The notes under the pieces were generated by a model. The model saw only the letters and a program-made list of their open reading frames with translations, made no database searches and had not been told where the DNA came from. Shown piece by piece: positions 36,467-45,804 of a stretch of 64,000 nt of DNA. Numbering within the stretch: the stretch's first letter is position 1; each line of letters opens with the position of its first letter. Source of the DNA: an uncultured Prevotellamassilia sp. (GTDB lineage: Bacteria > Bacteroidota > Bacteroidia > Bacteroidales > Bacteroidaceae); contig CAKQOG010000006.1 of assembly GCA_934255485.1 (NCBI GenBank), positions 27,041-91,040 on the forward strand. Direction: 5' to 3'. A program made the translations under genes and the position numbers.

Positions 36467-37768
36467 ATGTACTCAAAGATGTCAAGTTTCATCACTCGTT
36501 CTGTTAGCAACAAAGAGTTTTATAAAACACTCAAGCACCATGTTCTAAATCAAATATTGTGCTTGTTGCTCATCATATTGGCTTTTAACTGCTTACCAGT
36601 AAAAGCTCAAAAGGCATACAAACCAATCAGAATTGCCCTTAAGGACAAAAAATATAGCGATGCGATCAATCTGATAGAGAAACTTAAAACAGATACAACC
36701 TACCGTACCGACCCCAAACTTTATCTTTATGCAATCGAAGCCAATCGTGGACTTAACGATGCTCTAAACATGAAGCTATATCTTAAACAGAATTACGATA
36801 CAGTAGCCTTTTTCTCAACCACCTATCAAGTGGTTATCAACGCCATCAAAGTAGACTCTATAGAGAATGAAAATAAAGACAAACAATCGAAGGATACCAA
36901 GTGGCAACGTATTGCATACGATAACATACGCCACTATATGCCCAACATCAATGCAGCTGCACGCTTCTATTATAAGAACAAAAAATATAGTGATGCCATG
37001 CAGTACTTACGATTGTCATTAGACCTACCCCATACCCTCATTGGAGAAAAAGCCCATCTTAACAAAGATAAAGAGGCTATAAACGCTATTCTCTATTTGA
37101 GTTGCGCTTACTATGACAAGAAGTATGCAGAAACCACAAGGTATAAAGATTTGGCACTAAGCGTAAACGCTTCAAGACCAAGGATGCTTAAATATTTAGC
37201 ACTTTCTGCCTACGCACAAAACGATACAACGAACTACAAAAATTGGTTGACAAAAGGTTGGAGTGAATATCCAAATGAACCAGTATTTTTCACAAGTTTA
37301 GTAGATTTTTATAATCAAAACAAACAATATTTAAATACCATTTCAACAGCCGACCAACAACTCAAAACTCCATCACTACATATAGCAGCATACCTTGCAA
37401 AGAGTGTGGCTTTTTATGAAACCCAACAATATGATAGTTGTATTGTCAATGCAGATAAAGTTGTTGTAAACGATTCTGCCAATGCCATTGCTTACTATTA
37501 TAAGGGTGCTTCATTTGTTGGCAAAGTAAGTCAAATTACCATGCCTACAAAAATAACATCGCAACAATACAAACAAGCACTTTCTAAGCGTCAATTCTTT
37601 TATAGTCAAGCTGAACCATTATTAGAGAAATTTAGAGAACTCTCTCCTAACGCCATAAAACTTTGGGGACCTTTACTCTACAACACTTACTATGCTCTTA
37701 ATAGAGGCAAAAAGTTTGCAGAAATCGAAGACATATTATCTAAATACATGCAAACAAATAAGCCTTGA
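36467..37768 (+). CDS. Second secreted TPR protein, paralogue of its upstream neighbour
   Basis: 433 residues. The hydrophobic segment QILCLLLIILAFNCLPVKAQ at residues 29-48 is an export signal with a long basic lead. A start four codons later (36479) is equally possible. TPR-like helices follow (NINAAARFYYKNKKYSDAMQ, AIAYYYKGASFVGKVSQITM). The C-terminal motif LLEKFRELSPNAIKLWGPLL mirrors the previous protein. The relation suggests tandem duplication, but a terminator separates the genes, so they may be regulated separately. Function is unknown. Confidence 0.75.
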   Translation: MYSKMSSFITRSVSNKEFYKTLKHHVLNQILCLLLIILAFNCLPVKAQKAYKPIRIALKDKKYSDAINLIEKLKTDTTYRTDPKLYLYAIEANRGLNDALNMKLYLKQNYDTVAFFSTTYQVVINAIKVDSIENENKDKQSKDTKWQRIAYDNIRHYMPNINAAARFYYKNKKYSDAMQYLRLSLDLPHTLIGEKAHLNKDKEAINAILYLSCAYYDKKYAETTRYKDLALSVNASRPRMLKYLALSAYAQNDTTNYKNWLTKGWSEYPNEPVFFTSLVDFYNQNKQYLNTISTADQQLKTPSLHIAAYLAKSVAFYETQQYDSCIVNADKVVVNDSANAIAYYYKGASFVGKVSQITMPTKITSQQYKQALSKRQFFYSQAEPLLEKFRELSPNAIKLWGPLLYNTYYALNRGKKFAEIEDILSKYMQTNKP

Positions 37769-37816
37769 GCAAGTATTTCATACACTACTTAAAACAAGAA
37801 ACATTTAACCATTTAC

Positions 37817-37851
37817 ATGTAGGTGTTCATCATTTTTTTGAACACCTACAT
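37817..37851 (+). terminator. Terminator hairpin before the M3 peptidase gene
   Basis: ATGTAGGTGTTCA (37817-37829) pairs perfectly with TGAACACCTACAT (37839-37851), 9-base loop with T7, followed by ACACTTTTT. It overlaps a spurious upstream ATG at 37823, which argues for the later M3 start. Confidence 0.75.
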
Positions 37852-37870
37852 ACACTTTTTAAATAATAAC

Positions 37871-39976
37871 ATGACAAAATTTATATACTCTCAACTTCTT
37901 GCAGATAAAGAATGGAACAACCTTGTTTCGTCAAACACTTTAGATATATATTCAGAGCAAAAATCTACAGAGCCAACAGAAGTAACAAGCCTTTTAAGAG
38001 ACAAAATCAAAGAGGGGATTAAAGCTGAAACAGATGATGTAGAAAGCATTGTCAACAACCCAGAAGCCCCAACATTTCAAAACACAATAGTAGCTCTTGC
38101 TAAAAGTGGATTTCTACTTGAACGTGCTACGACCATATTGTTCAATTTGCTAAGCGCCGAAACTAATGATGATTTGGACGAACTTGCCAATGAGATTTCG
38201 CCCCTACTATCGGAGCACGAAAACAATATTATGCTTAATGCAAAGCTTTTTGAAAGAGTAAAAGCAGTGTACAACAATGAACGAAATACACTAAAAGGTG
38301 AAGACCTTATGCTACTTAACAAAACCTACGAGGGCTTTGAACGTTCTGGCGCGACACTCAATGATGAGCAAAAGGAAAAGTTTAGAGAAATAACAAAAAA
38401 ACTCTCAGAATACACACTCGTTTTTTCTCAAAACCTGCTTAAAGAAACCAATAGTTTCAAACTACATATCACAGACGAGAAAGAGCTTGACGGACTGCCC
38501 GACATACAACGCGAAGCAGCCAAGCACGAAGCCCAACAACAAGGACTTGATGGTTGGGTATTCACCTTGCATGCACCAAGCTACGGCCCATTTATGATGT
38601 TCTCTACCCAACGCAAGTATCGCAAAAAGATGTATTGTGCATACAATAGTCGTTGCACTCACAACAATGCATACAACAACTACACCGTGGTAAAGAACAT
38701 TGTCAATCTGCGTTGCGAATTGGCTCAAATTCTTGGGTACAAAAACTATGCAGACTATGCTTTACGCAGACGCATGGCAGAGAACGAAACCAATGTATAC
38801 AAACTACTTAACAACCTTATAGATAGCTATCTACCCCAAGCTAAAGAAGAAGTGAAGGAGGTAGAAAACAAGGCAAAAGATATAGAAGGGCAAGACTTTA
38901 AACTTATGCCTTGGGACTTTGCTTATTATAGTCAAAAACTCAAGAAAGAACTTTATGACTACGACCCCAATATGCTTCGTCCTTATTTTGAGCTTTCAAG
39001 AGTTCAAAAAGGTGTGTTAGGATTGGCAACAAAACTCTACGGAATAACATTTAAAGAGAACACTCACATTCCCGTCTACCAAGATGATGTTATTGCATAT
39101 AACGTCTACGATAAAGATGGAGTTTTTTTGGCTATACTACTTGTAGACTTCTTTCCACGAAAGAGCAAGAAGGGAGGTGCATGGATGACAAACTACCGCG
39201 ACGAGCATTGCGACGCACCAACTACCACACCTGTTACTGCTCAAAACTCATATCGCCCAGTTGTGAGTGTAACCACTAACTTCACTAAGCCAACAGGCAA
39301 CACTCCTGCCTTGCTCACTTTAGGCGAAGTGCAGACATTCTTGCATGAGTTTGGGCACGCATTACATGGCATTTTTGCAATGACACACTATCAAGCATTG
39401 AGCGGAACATCAGTTTATTGGGACTTTGTAGAACTTCCATCACAATTTATGGAAAACTATGCCATAGAACCAGAATTTTTAGGTACATTTGCTTATCATT
39501 ATCAGACCAATGAACCGCTACCTCAAGCCTACATTGAGCGCATTCGCAAAAGTCGCAATTTCCAAGCTGCCTATGCATGTATGCGCCAAGTTTCATTTGG
39601 GTTGCTTGACATGGCATATTACACACTCACTTCTAAATTAAACAAGGATATCAAGCCCTTTGAAGACGAAGCTTGGAAACAAGTGCAGTTGCTACCTAAC
39701 GAACCTACTGCATGTATGAGCGTACAGTTCAGCCACATCATGGCTGGTGGATATGCAGCAGGATATTATAGCTACAAATGGGCAGAAGTGCTTGATGCAG
39801 ATGCATTCTCTCTGTTTAAGGAAAAAGGCATATTCAACACCGAAGTTGCACAGAGCTTTCGCGACAACGTGCTCTCTAAAGGTGGAACAGAGCCTCCTAT
39901 GCAACTCTACAAACGCTTTAGAGGACAAGAACCAAGCATAAAAGCCTTGCTTAAACGAGATGGAATAGAAAAATAA
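37871..39976 (+). CDS. M3 family metallopeptidase (peptidyl-dipeptidase Dcp/oligopeptidase A type)
   Basis: About 701 residues from the ATG at 37871 (MTKFIYSQLLADKEW). The open frame extends upstream but runs through the terminator hairpin, so the longer start is rejected. The zinc-binding HExxH is in FLHEFGHALHGIFA (about residue 500), and ELPSQFMENYAIE supplies the downstream Glu ligand. MAGGYAAGYYSYKWAEVLDA is a typical Dcp C-terminal sequence. The family degrades short peptides; no signal peptide is seen, so it is probably cytoplasmic. Confidence 0.94.
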   Translation: MTKFIYSQLLADKEWNNLVSSNTLDIYSEQKSTEPTEVTSLLRDKIKEGIKAETDDVESIVNNPEAPTFQNTIVALAKSGFLLERATTILFNLLSAETNDDLDELANEISPLLSEHENNIMLNAKLFERVKAVYNNERNTLKGEDLMLLNKTYEGFERSGATLNDEQKEKFREITKKLSEYTLVFSQNLLKETNSFKLHITDEKELDGLPDIQREAAKHEAQQQGLDGWVFTLHAPSYGPFMMFSTQRKYRKKMYCAYNSRCTHNNAYNNYTVVKNIVNLRCELAQILGYKNYADYALRRRMAENETNVYKLLNNLIDSYLPQAKEEVKEVENKAKDIEGQDFKLMPWDFAYYSQKLKKELYDYDPNMLRPYFELSRVQKGVLGLATKLYGITFKENTHIPVYQDDVIAYNVYDKDGVFLAILLVDFFPRKSKKGGAWMTNYRDEHCDAPTTTPVTAQNSYRPVVSVTTNFTKPTGNTPALLTLGEVQTFLHEFGHALHGIFAMTHYQALSGTSVYWDFVELPSQFMENYAIEPEFLGTFAYHYQTNEPLPQAYIERIRKSRNFQAAYACMRQVSFGLLDMAYYTLTSKLNKDIKPFEDEAWKQVQLLPNEPTACMSVQFSHIMAGGYAAGYYSYKWAEVLDADAFSLFKEKGIFNTEVAQSFRDNVLSKGGTEPPMQLYKRFRGQEPSIKALLKRDGIEK

Positions 39977-40099
39977 AATCAATCATATAAGTTTATAGAC
40001 ACGTGATATTTTCGCTCTACATACCTGCTAAAATACGCTTGGCAATAGTGTACCACACCATCTGTCTATAACGCTATCAATCAAACCGAACAAACTGCA

Positions 40100-40531
40100 A
40101 TGACAAAAGCAGAATTATTAGATCGTCGCTACCTACGCATGGCGCAAATATGGGCAGAAAACTCTTACTGCACTCGCCGACAAGTAGGCGCACTGATTGT
40201 AAAAAACAAAATGATAATCAGTGATGGATATAACGGAACACCTTCTGGCTTCCCCAATGTGTGCGAAGGTGGAGATGGTCTTACACTTCCCTACGTACTA
40301 CATGCAGAGGCCAATGCTATTACTAAAATAGCACGTTCAAACAATAATTCTGACGGAGCAACACTCTACGTTACAGATGCTCCTTGCATTGAATGTGCCA
40401 AACTCATTATTCAAGCTGGTATCAAGAGAGTGGTATATGCACGAAGCTACCGTCTAACAGATGGTATCGAACTTCTTGGACAAGCTGGCATATCAGTTGA
40501 GCATATCAACGACTGCAACGCAAAGGAATAA
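40100..40531 (+). CDS. Cytidine/deoxycytidylate deaminase family protein (ComEB-like)
   Basis: 143 residues, the usual length for dCMP deaminase. The catalytic zinc motif is HAEANAITKIA (His and proton-shuttling Glu) with APCIECAKLI (two Cys ligands). VGALIVKNKMIISDGYNGTP at the N terminus matches the dCMP-deaminase subgroup. It converts dCMP to dUMP for thymidylate synthesis. A nested hairpin terminator follows. Confidence 0.9.
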   Translation: MTKAELLDRRYLRMAQIWAENSYCTRRQVGALIVKNKMIISDGYNGTPSGFPNVCEGGDGLTLPYVLHAEANAITKIARSNNNSDGATLYVTDAPCIECAKLIIQAGIKRVVYARSYRLTDGIELLGQAGISVEHINDCNAKE

Positions 40532-40554
40532 AACGTATCAACAAACACAATTAT

Positions 40555-40595
40555 GGGTGGTATTCTACCGATGGTAGAATTTATAGCCCCCACCC
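40555..40595 (+). terminator. Nested hairpin after the deaminase gene
   Basis: GGGTGG (40555-40560) pairs with CCACCC (40590-40595), enclosing a second stem ATTCTACC/GGTAGAAT (40562-40569, 40573-40580). It lies 20 bases before the S41 gene start. Confidence 0.55.
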
Positions 40596-40614
40596 TTATA
40601 AGATTCAAATATTA

Positions 40615-42444
40615 ATGATTAAGCATAATAAAAACAGGTTTGTACCACTAATAGCATCTATTGGTGTTGTTGTGGGCATACTGCTTGGAAGCTTTTTTGC
40701 CAACCATTTTTCGGGCAATCGATTGAGCATTATCAATAATTCGAGCAACAAAATCATTGATTTGTTTCATCTTATCGAAGACCAGTATGTTGATACTGTT
40801 AATATCCCCGATTTGGTTGAAAAAGCCTTACCACAAATCCTCAAGGAACTTGACCCCCACTCTACTTATGTTTCTGCATCAAAGGTAGAGGAGTCTATGC
40901 AAGACCTCAAAGGCAGTTTCTCTGGAATTGGGGTTCAGTTTACCATATACAAAGACACTATCAGAGTTGTAAAAGTGGTAAAAGGCGGACCATCAGAGGG
41001 AGTTGGCATCGTTGCTGGCGACCGCATTGTATCTATAGATGGCAAACCATACGTTGGTGATAGCATTGCCAATGATGGCGTTATGAAAAGGTTAAAGGGG
41101 GCAAAAGGCTCTGTTGCTAAATTAGGTATCAAGCGAGTAGGACAACCTCGTTTGCTATCGTTTAACGTTACACGTGGCGATGTTCCTGTTAAGACTATCG
41201 ATGCCACCTACATGGCAAGTCCGGGAGTTGGCTACATACGCATTACAAGTTTTGGCGAAACCACATACGCCGAATTTATAGCCGCATTGAGCAATCTACA
41301 AACACAAGGATTTAGCAAACTTATCCTCGACCTACGTGGAAATCCTGGTGGATACATGGAAACAGCCGTACAACTGGCCAACGAGTTCTTGCCTAAAAAC
41401 GCGCTGATTGTATACACCGAAGGCAGAAAATCAAAACGCAAAGAATATCGCACAGACGGACGAGGTTCGTACCAAAACCTACCACTTGTTGTGTTAGTAG
41501 ACGAGACATCAGCCTCAGCCAGCGAGATATTTGCTGGTGCTATACAAGACAATGACCGCGGAACCATTATCGGCCGACGCACATTTGGTAAGGGACTTGT
41601 ACAAGTGCCCATCGAATTTCCAGATGGTTCTATGTTGCGCCTAACAACAGCACGTTATTACACCCCATCAGGACGTTGCGTACAAAAGCCCTACAAGCCA
41701 GGCGATGAAGAAGACTATGAGGCCGATTTGTTGCTGCGTGCCGAACATGGCGAATACTACTCTGCCGATAGCATACGCACTACAGGCGAGAAGTACAAAA
41801 CTCGCTTGGGCCGTATTGTATATGGTGGAGGTGGCATTGTGCCCGACTTATTTATTCCTCGCGACACCATAGGCATTACCTCTTACTTTAAAGAAGCTTA
41901 TCTTAGTGGCTTATTCTTCCAGTATGCCTACGACTTTGTAGACAACAATCGCACTGCCCTCATGAAGTGTAAAGACTTGCCCTCTATCACAGCTTTCATG
42001 GCAAAACACAATGTAGTTGAAGGCTTTGCTCAATATGCTGAAAAAGCTGGACTTAAGCGTCGCAACCTCATGATACAACGTTCAAGAAAACTGATGATTA
42101 GCTACATTGGAACAGCCGTTATCTCTGACATTTTTGATGATGGAGAGGCTGCTGAATATGCTAACCAAAACGATATGGCTGTACAAAAAGCAGTGTATGT
42201 GCTAAATGCTAACAAGGCATTCCCTATGGTTGGGGCTACCCCAAACAAGCAAAAAGCACAAGCACTTGGTTCATTCCGCAACAGATGGATGCGCAACACC
42301 TTCTTTGCCTATACCGCTCAAACTACCGATATCATGCAATGGCTACAACCACACATGCCTTGGACCTATACGCTAGCACCACTTACTAATCCACAAGCAC
42401 AATTGGCTTTATGTTGGAGAAACAGATTGTTCGCAAACATATAA
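40615..42444 (+). CDS. S41 family C-terminal processing peptidase with PDZ domain
   Basis: 609 residues. A signal anchor (RFVPLIASIGVVVGILLGSF) is followed by an N-terminal helical region (DLFHLIEDQYVDTVNIPDLV), a PDZ domain (IKVV-like VVKVVKGGPSEGVGIVAGDR) and the S41 core. The catalytic Ser is in ETSASASEIFAGAIQDND (about residue 303) and the Lys in GRRTFGKGLVQVP. CtpA-type proteases process or degrade periplasmic proteins. The C-terminal 200 residues extend past the core. Its 3' end overlaps the next gene by 34 bases, so the two are translationally linked. Confidence 0.93.
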   Translation: MIKHNKNRFVPLIASIGVVVGILLGSFFANHFSGNRLSIINNSSNKIIDLFHLIEDQYVDTVNIPDLVEKALPQILKELDPHSTYVSASKVEESMQDLKGSFSGIGVQFTIYKDTIRVVKVVKGGPSEGVGIVAGDRIVSIDGKPYVGDSIANDGVMKRLKGAKGSVAKLGIKRVGQPRLLSFNVTRGDVPVKTIDATYMASPGVGYIRITSFGETTYAEFIAALSNLQTQGFSKLILDLRGNPGGYMETAVQLANEFLPKNALIVYTEGRKSKRKEYRTDGRGSYQNLPLVVLVDETSASASEIFAGAIQDNDRGTIIGRRTFGKGLVQVPIEFPDGSMLRLTTARYYTPSGRCVQKPYKPGDEEDYEADLLLRAEHGEYYSADSIRTTGEKYKTRLGRIVYGGGGIVPDLFIPRDTIGITSYFKEAYLSGLFFQYAYDFVDNNRTALMKCKDLPSITAFMAKHNVVEGFAQYAEKAGLKRRNLMIQRSRKLMISYIGTAVISDIFDDGEAAEYANQNDMAVQKAVYVLNANKAFPMVGATPNKQKAQALGSFRNRWMRNTFFAYTAQTTDIMQWLQPHMPWTYTLAPLTNPQAQLALCWRNRLFANI

Positions 42445-42959
42445 AGGCACTCATCAAAGAGCTGACAGAACAAGAAAAAAGTCTTCTCTCACAACAGATA
42501 TCTGCTAAGTTAGAGCAGAACGAACGTTTTGTCAATGCACAAACAGTTATGCTATTTGCCTCCCTACCCGACGAGGTAGACACTAATATTTTACTACAAA
42601 AATACAAAAACAAAAAGAACATATTGCTTCCTGTTGTCAAAGGTGATAAATTGCTATTAAGGCATTTTCATGACTTCAATCACATGCAAAAAGGTGCATT
42701 TGGCATTCAAGAACCCGTATGTCTTGGCAATGCTTTTACAGACCTAAAAAAGATTGATTTAGTAATCACCCCTGGGGTAGCTTTCGATCAATCATTACAT
42801 CGGTTGGGCAGAGGAAAAGGCTTTTACGATAGGTTTTTTTCGCAGTCGGCCATGAATGATACATACAAGATAGGCATCTGCTTTCCATGCCAATTGGTAA
42901 CAGAACTACCCACCGAAACACACGACATCTTGATGAACGAAGTGGTTAGTTCCTACTAA
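42411..42959 (+). CDS. 5-formyltetrahydrofolate cyclo-ligase
   Basis: 182 residues. It converts 5-formyl-THF to 5,10-methenyl-THF using ATP. Seen: the N-terminal Lys/Arg-rich helix KQIVRKHIKALIKELTEQEK, the middle LPDEVDTNILLQKYKNKKNI, and the diagnostic C-terminal loop VITPGVAFDQSLHRLGRGKG followed by FYDRFF. The start at 42411 lies inside the end of the S41 gene in another frame, which suggests coupled translation. Confidence 0.92.
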   Translation: MLEKQIVRKHIKALIKELTEQEKSLLSQQISAKLEQNERFVNAQTVMLFASLPDEVDTNILLQKYKNKKNILLPVVKGDKLLLRHFHDFNHMQKGAFGIQEPVCLGNAFTDLKKIDLVITPGVAFDQSLHRLGRGKGFYDRFFSQSAMNDTYKIGICFPCQLVTELPTETHDILMNEVVSSY

Positions 42960-43056
42960 ATTCTGTGATAAAAAAGAAAGGGTACATTCCAACTATGTGC
43001 CCACACTCACCTACGATATAAACATTATCTGAACACACATATAAAACATAAATACC

Positions 43057-43866
43057 ATGACCCTCGACATACTCATTTGCTCGCTCAACAAAGGCGTGGT
43101 GCGTGTGCAAGACGTGCTATTGCCGCCACAAGACAACGTGCGATACATTGTATCATATCAATATACCGATGAACGTTACCTCGACCTCATCCCTAAGGCG
43201 CTTGCCACCCGAAGCGATGTGGCTATCTATACCTACAAGGGCCAGGGACTATCTGTCAACCGCAATTTAGCGCTCGACAAGGCTACGTCTGACATTGTGA
43301 TGTATGCCGACGACGATGCCCACCTACTGCCCGAAACCCCCAGCGTAGTACTTAAACATTTTGAGGAAAATAGCCAACTTGATGTTGCCTTCTTTTGTGC
43401 CACCACCTATAAGGGAACGCCATTGAAGAACTATCCCAACGAAGATTTCGACATCATAGCCATCCCTGCCCAATATTCGGTTTCGGCACTCGAAATGGCT
43501 TGTCGTCGCACAAGCGTTCAAGGCAAAATACGCTTTGATGAGAGGTTTGGTCTCGGCACTAAATTCCTCACCTGCGGTGAAGAAGAAATATGGCTCGAAG
43601 ATGCACTACACTTTGGACTAAAGATGCATTATTATCCCGAAAAGATAGTAGAAACCAGCATGAATCTTAAAAAATCAATGGTATATATCGATGCTGGTGT
43701 GCAGCGCAGTCGTGGTGCAATATCATACTATCGACACGGCATGCACGCATGGTGGGACTGCCTTTGCTTTGCCATTCAAAGCACCCGAAAGGGCTATTGC
43801 CACTTCTTCCCCATTATGCGTCATTTGGTTGAAGGCATTAGGTATATGAAAAAGACAAGTAGGTAA
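43057..43866 (+). CDS. Glycosyltransferase family 2-like (GT-A fold)
   Basis: 269 residues, soluble. The GT-A core is visible: LDILICSLNKGVVRVQDVLL, VSYQYTDERYL, GQGLSVNRNLALDKATSD, and the metal-binding acidic motif MYADDDAHLLPE. CGEEEIWLEDALHFG looks like the acceptor-side acidic region. It probably transfers a sugar for a surface glycan. No other glycan-synthesis gene is adjacent, so the product is unknown. The end of the coding strand block is followed by the second composite repeat. Confidence 0.8.
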   Translation: MTLDILICSLNKGVVRVQDVLLPPQDNVRYIVSYQYTDERYLDLIPKALATRSDVAIYTYKGQGLSVNRNLALDKATSDIVMYADDDAHLLPETPSVVLKHFEENSQLDVAFFCATTYKGTPLKNYPNEDFDIIAIPAQYSVSALEMACRRTSVQGKIRFDERFGLGTKFLTCGEEEIWLEDALHFGLKMHYYPEKIVETSMNLKKSMVYIDAGVQRSRGAISYYRHGMHAWWDCLCFAIQSTRKGYCHFFPIMRHLVEGIRYMKKTSR

Positions 43867-44063
43867 AATAGACTTCAAGCCTACAATAGCATAATATAAA
43901 GATAGGGTAAGAATATTATAAGCCATGGTTTGTGTGAACATTTATTGACATTTTGCTCCTTTCAATCTAGAAGAAAAATGTTAATAAAAGCACTGCAAAA
44001 ATTAGCATTTTTAAGAAACTATCACATAATTGCATAATAGCTCAGCTCATGTTTCTACAAGAA

Positions 44064-44166
44064 CACGTATCCTTGCATGCTTATCTTACGTATGCTTAGC
44101 ATGCAAGGATACGTGTTCTTGTAGGCTTATAAGCGTGTTCCTAGACCATAATCATACGTTTGTAAG
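44064..44166. repeat. 23-bp degenerate tandem palindromic array (copy B, 4.5 units)
   Basis: Units begin at 44064 (CACG), 44087 (TACG), 44110 (TACG), 44132 (AGCG) and 44155 (TACG), giving periods 23, 23, 22 and 23. The units contain CACGTATCCTTG, TACGTATGCTTA and TACGTGTTCTTG. A strong palindrome (CTTACGTATG region, AGCATGCAAGG) arises across units. Confidence 0.75.
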
Positions 44167-44168
44167 AA

Positions 44169-44210
44169 AAAAAGATAAGATATTTTGATTATAAAATATC
44201 TTATCTTTTT
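44169..44210. terminator. Bidirectional terminator hairpin inside copy B
   Basis: An 18-base perfect stem (44169-44186 with 44193-44210, AAAAAGATAAGATATTTT) with a 6-base loop and A5/T5 ends. It can end transcripts of both the glycosyltransferase and the minus-strand lipoprotein. Confidence 0.75.
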
Positions 44211-44312
44211 GATTATCATTAACTTACGTTTTTCCTCTCAAAAATCAAGAAATCAGAGCAAACCAAGTTGTTGATGATTTTCGTTTGAATTATGAGCATT
44301 TAAAATTTCATC

Positions 44313-45545
44313 TTAATAGCTGATGAGAATTTCAGAAACGGGGCGATCGGTTGAAATGTCAGTAGAAGAGATTTCGGCATATTCAAAAGAATCGAGCACA
44401 GAATTGAGTTTCTCCTCACCTGTTGGTGTGAGGTCGTTTGCAGTGACTCGTATCTTTACGCTTCCGCACAACGAAAGAGATGGTCCTTCGTCCTCAGGTG
44501 TGCAACCAATCATGCAATTTCCAGCAAAATCCTTAACAACACTATTGAGTGGCATATCTGCTTTTATACTTATACCATTACTACACTTCACGCTGATTTT
44601 TTCACTTTCTATGCAAATCTGCATAATTTCATGCGATTGCATATCGGCATAAAGCATGGCAACGAGTTCTGAGCCATTGTAAAAAGAATATTCTTTTTGT
44701 CCTCTATCGCGATCGGTACGGAGTGTATAGTGGGTGTAAAAGTTTTCAAGACTTTGGGGTATTTTTTTGTCGCTCTTTTGCAAAGTTAGTGGACCATAAC
44801 CTTTTTCTGAAAACTGCACCTTTGTCAAATCATTAGCCTTTGCTTGTTCTTCAAGTTTTTTGTTTTCAGCCTCTTGTTTTTTCTTGGCATATTTTTCTAA
44901 AGCAGCCTTGTCTACCTCAACTAATTTGGCTACTTGATCTAAAAAATAAAGATTGTTTATTGACTCATCGAGGTTTGACTTCAAAGTGAGTTTGTAGGCT
45001 GAAGTTCCTACTTTAAGCCCATACTTGATCCATGTGTTACCGACTCTTTTAAGCGATATGGCCATATCATTTTTATCTAACGCTATAATAGCATGATCTG
45101 CACGGTCCTCACTACCTATTAAATAACCATCTGGTTTGTTCAACTTTAACATCACGCGTGCGAAATAGCCAGAACTTGATTTTTCTACTGCAAAAGTAAA
45201 GCCTTTTAAAACTTCGCATTTGCCACCCACACAACGTTCAAATGGTACTTCTTTGCCCTCAAGTTCCTCTGCAAAACCTTTGAATGTATTGTAATATTCT
45301 GCACTAAAAGCACTATCTGCTTTATTACCCTCAACCGTATACTTGAGGTGATTTTCAGCCAAATAGGTCTCGTGTTTGGCACGCTCTGACTCATAATGAG
45401 CGTAAGCATAAGGTATATTACCAAAAATACCTTCGCCCGTAAACATTTTGCCTTCAACCTCTTGTGGTGTGGTAATAGCAGAGCTACACGACACCATTAG
45501 TAAAGCAAAAATAAAACTCGAAAAAACAATAATTTTGTTCTTCAT
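44313..45545 (-). CDS. Lipoprotein of unknown function
   Basis: 410 residues. The lipoprotein signal MKNKIIVFSSFIFALLMVSC ends in the lipobox Cys. The region up to about residue 200 is mixed alpha/beta, then a Lys/Glu-rich helix (YAKKKQEAENKKLEEQAKAN) and a C-terminal beta-rich domain (VVKDFAGNCMIGCTPEDEGP). I do not recognise the family. It is probably anchored in the outer or inner membrane. The codon use matches neighbours, and it has its own promoter. Confidence 0.8.
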   Translation of the reverse strand: MKNKIIVFSSFIFALLMVSCSSAITTPQEVEGKMFTGEGIFGNIPYAYAHYESERAKHETYLAENHLKYTVEGNKADSAFSAEYYNTFKGFAEELEGKEVPFERCVGGKCEVLKGFTFAVEKSSSGYFARVMLKLNKPDGYLIGSEDRADHAIIALDKNDMAISLKRVGNTWIKYGLKVGTSAYKLTLKSNLDESINNLYFLDQVAKLVEVDKAALEKYAKKKQEAENKKLEEQAKANDLTKVQFSEKGYGPLTLQKSDKKIPQSLENFYTHYTLRTDRDRGQKEYSFYNGSELVAMLYADMQSHEIMQICIESEKISVKCSNGISIKADMPLNSVVKDFAGNCMIGCTPEDEGPSLSLCGSVKIRVTANDLTPTGEEKLNSVLDSFEYAEISSTDISTDRPVSEILISY

Positions 45546-45606
45546 AGATTAATAAAGTGTTTTAGTTTAACAATTAAACAATAGTTTTCATTACATATCT
45601 GTTAAG

Positions 45607-45635
45607 CAAAAATACAAAGTGATAGCATTATCAAA
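45607..45635 (-). promoter_or_regulatory. Candidate promoter of the 410-residue lipoprotein gene
   Basis: The minus strand reads TATTTTTG (45614-45607), matching TAnnTTTG. TTTG at 45635-45632 lies 17 bases upstream, slightly short of the usual 19. Confidence 0.45.
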
Positions 45636-45788
45636 CCTCATCAATAATAATGATTTTTCAAAATACATTAAGTTTACCCTTCTGTTGTTTATGTCAAATG
45701 TTTAAAAACAGAGATAGCAAACAAGCATGTATTTTCGGTACAACTCCAATAAATACCATTTTTTTATACATATTACATCAAAAACCTG

Positions 45789-45796
45789 TAATTTTG
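45789..45796 (+). promoter_or_regulatory. Candidate -7 box immediately before the outer-membrane barrel gene
   Basis: TAATTTTG ends 8 bases before the preferred ATG at 45805, implying a leader of about 0-4 bases. There is no clear -33 box. Confidence 0.35.
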
Positions 45797-45804
45797 CCAA
45801 GATT

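Larger units (their letters stand above)
43933..44301. repeat. Composite intergenic element, copy B (369 bp)
   Basis: This occupies most of the 446-base gap 43867-44312; no gene is seen in it. The landmarks of the copy at 5516-5883 recur in order: the 21-base left block starting TGTGAACATT, AAATGTTAAT 43 bases in, a 23-bp array (44064-44166), GATTATCA at 44211, and a terminal TTATGAGCATTT. The segment from 44239 to 44301 has the same length (63) as its counterpart 5821-5883. It again lies between convergent genes, ending 11 bases from the stop of the minus-strand lipoprotein gene. Confidence 0.7.

Noticed and set aside
37823..37870. N-terminal extension of the M3 peptidase
   Set aside because: The extension is encoded by a perfect terminator hairpin (37817-37851), so the ATG at 37871 is the better start.
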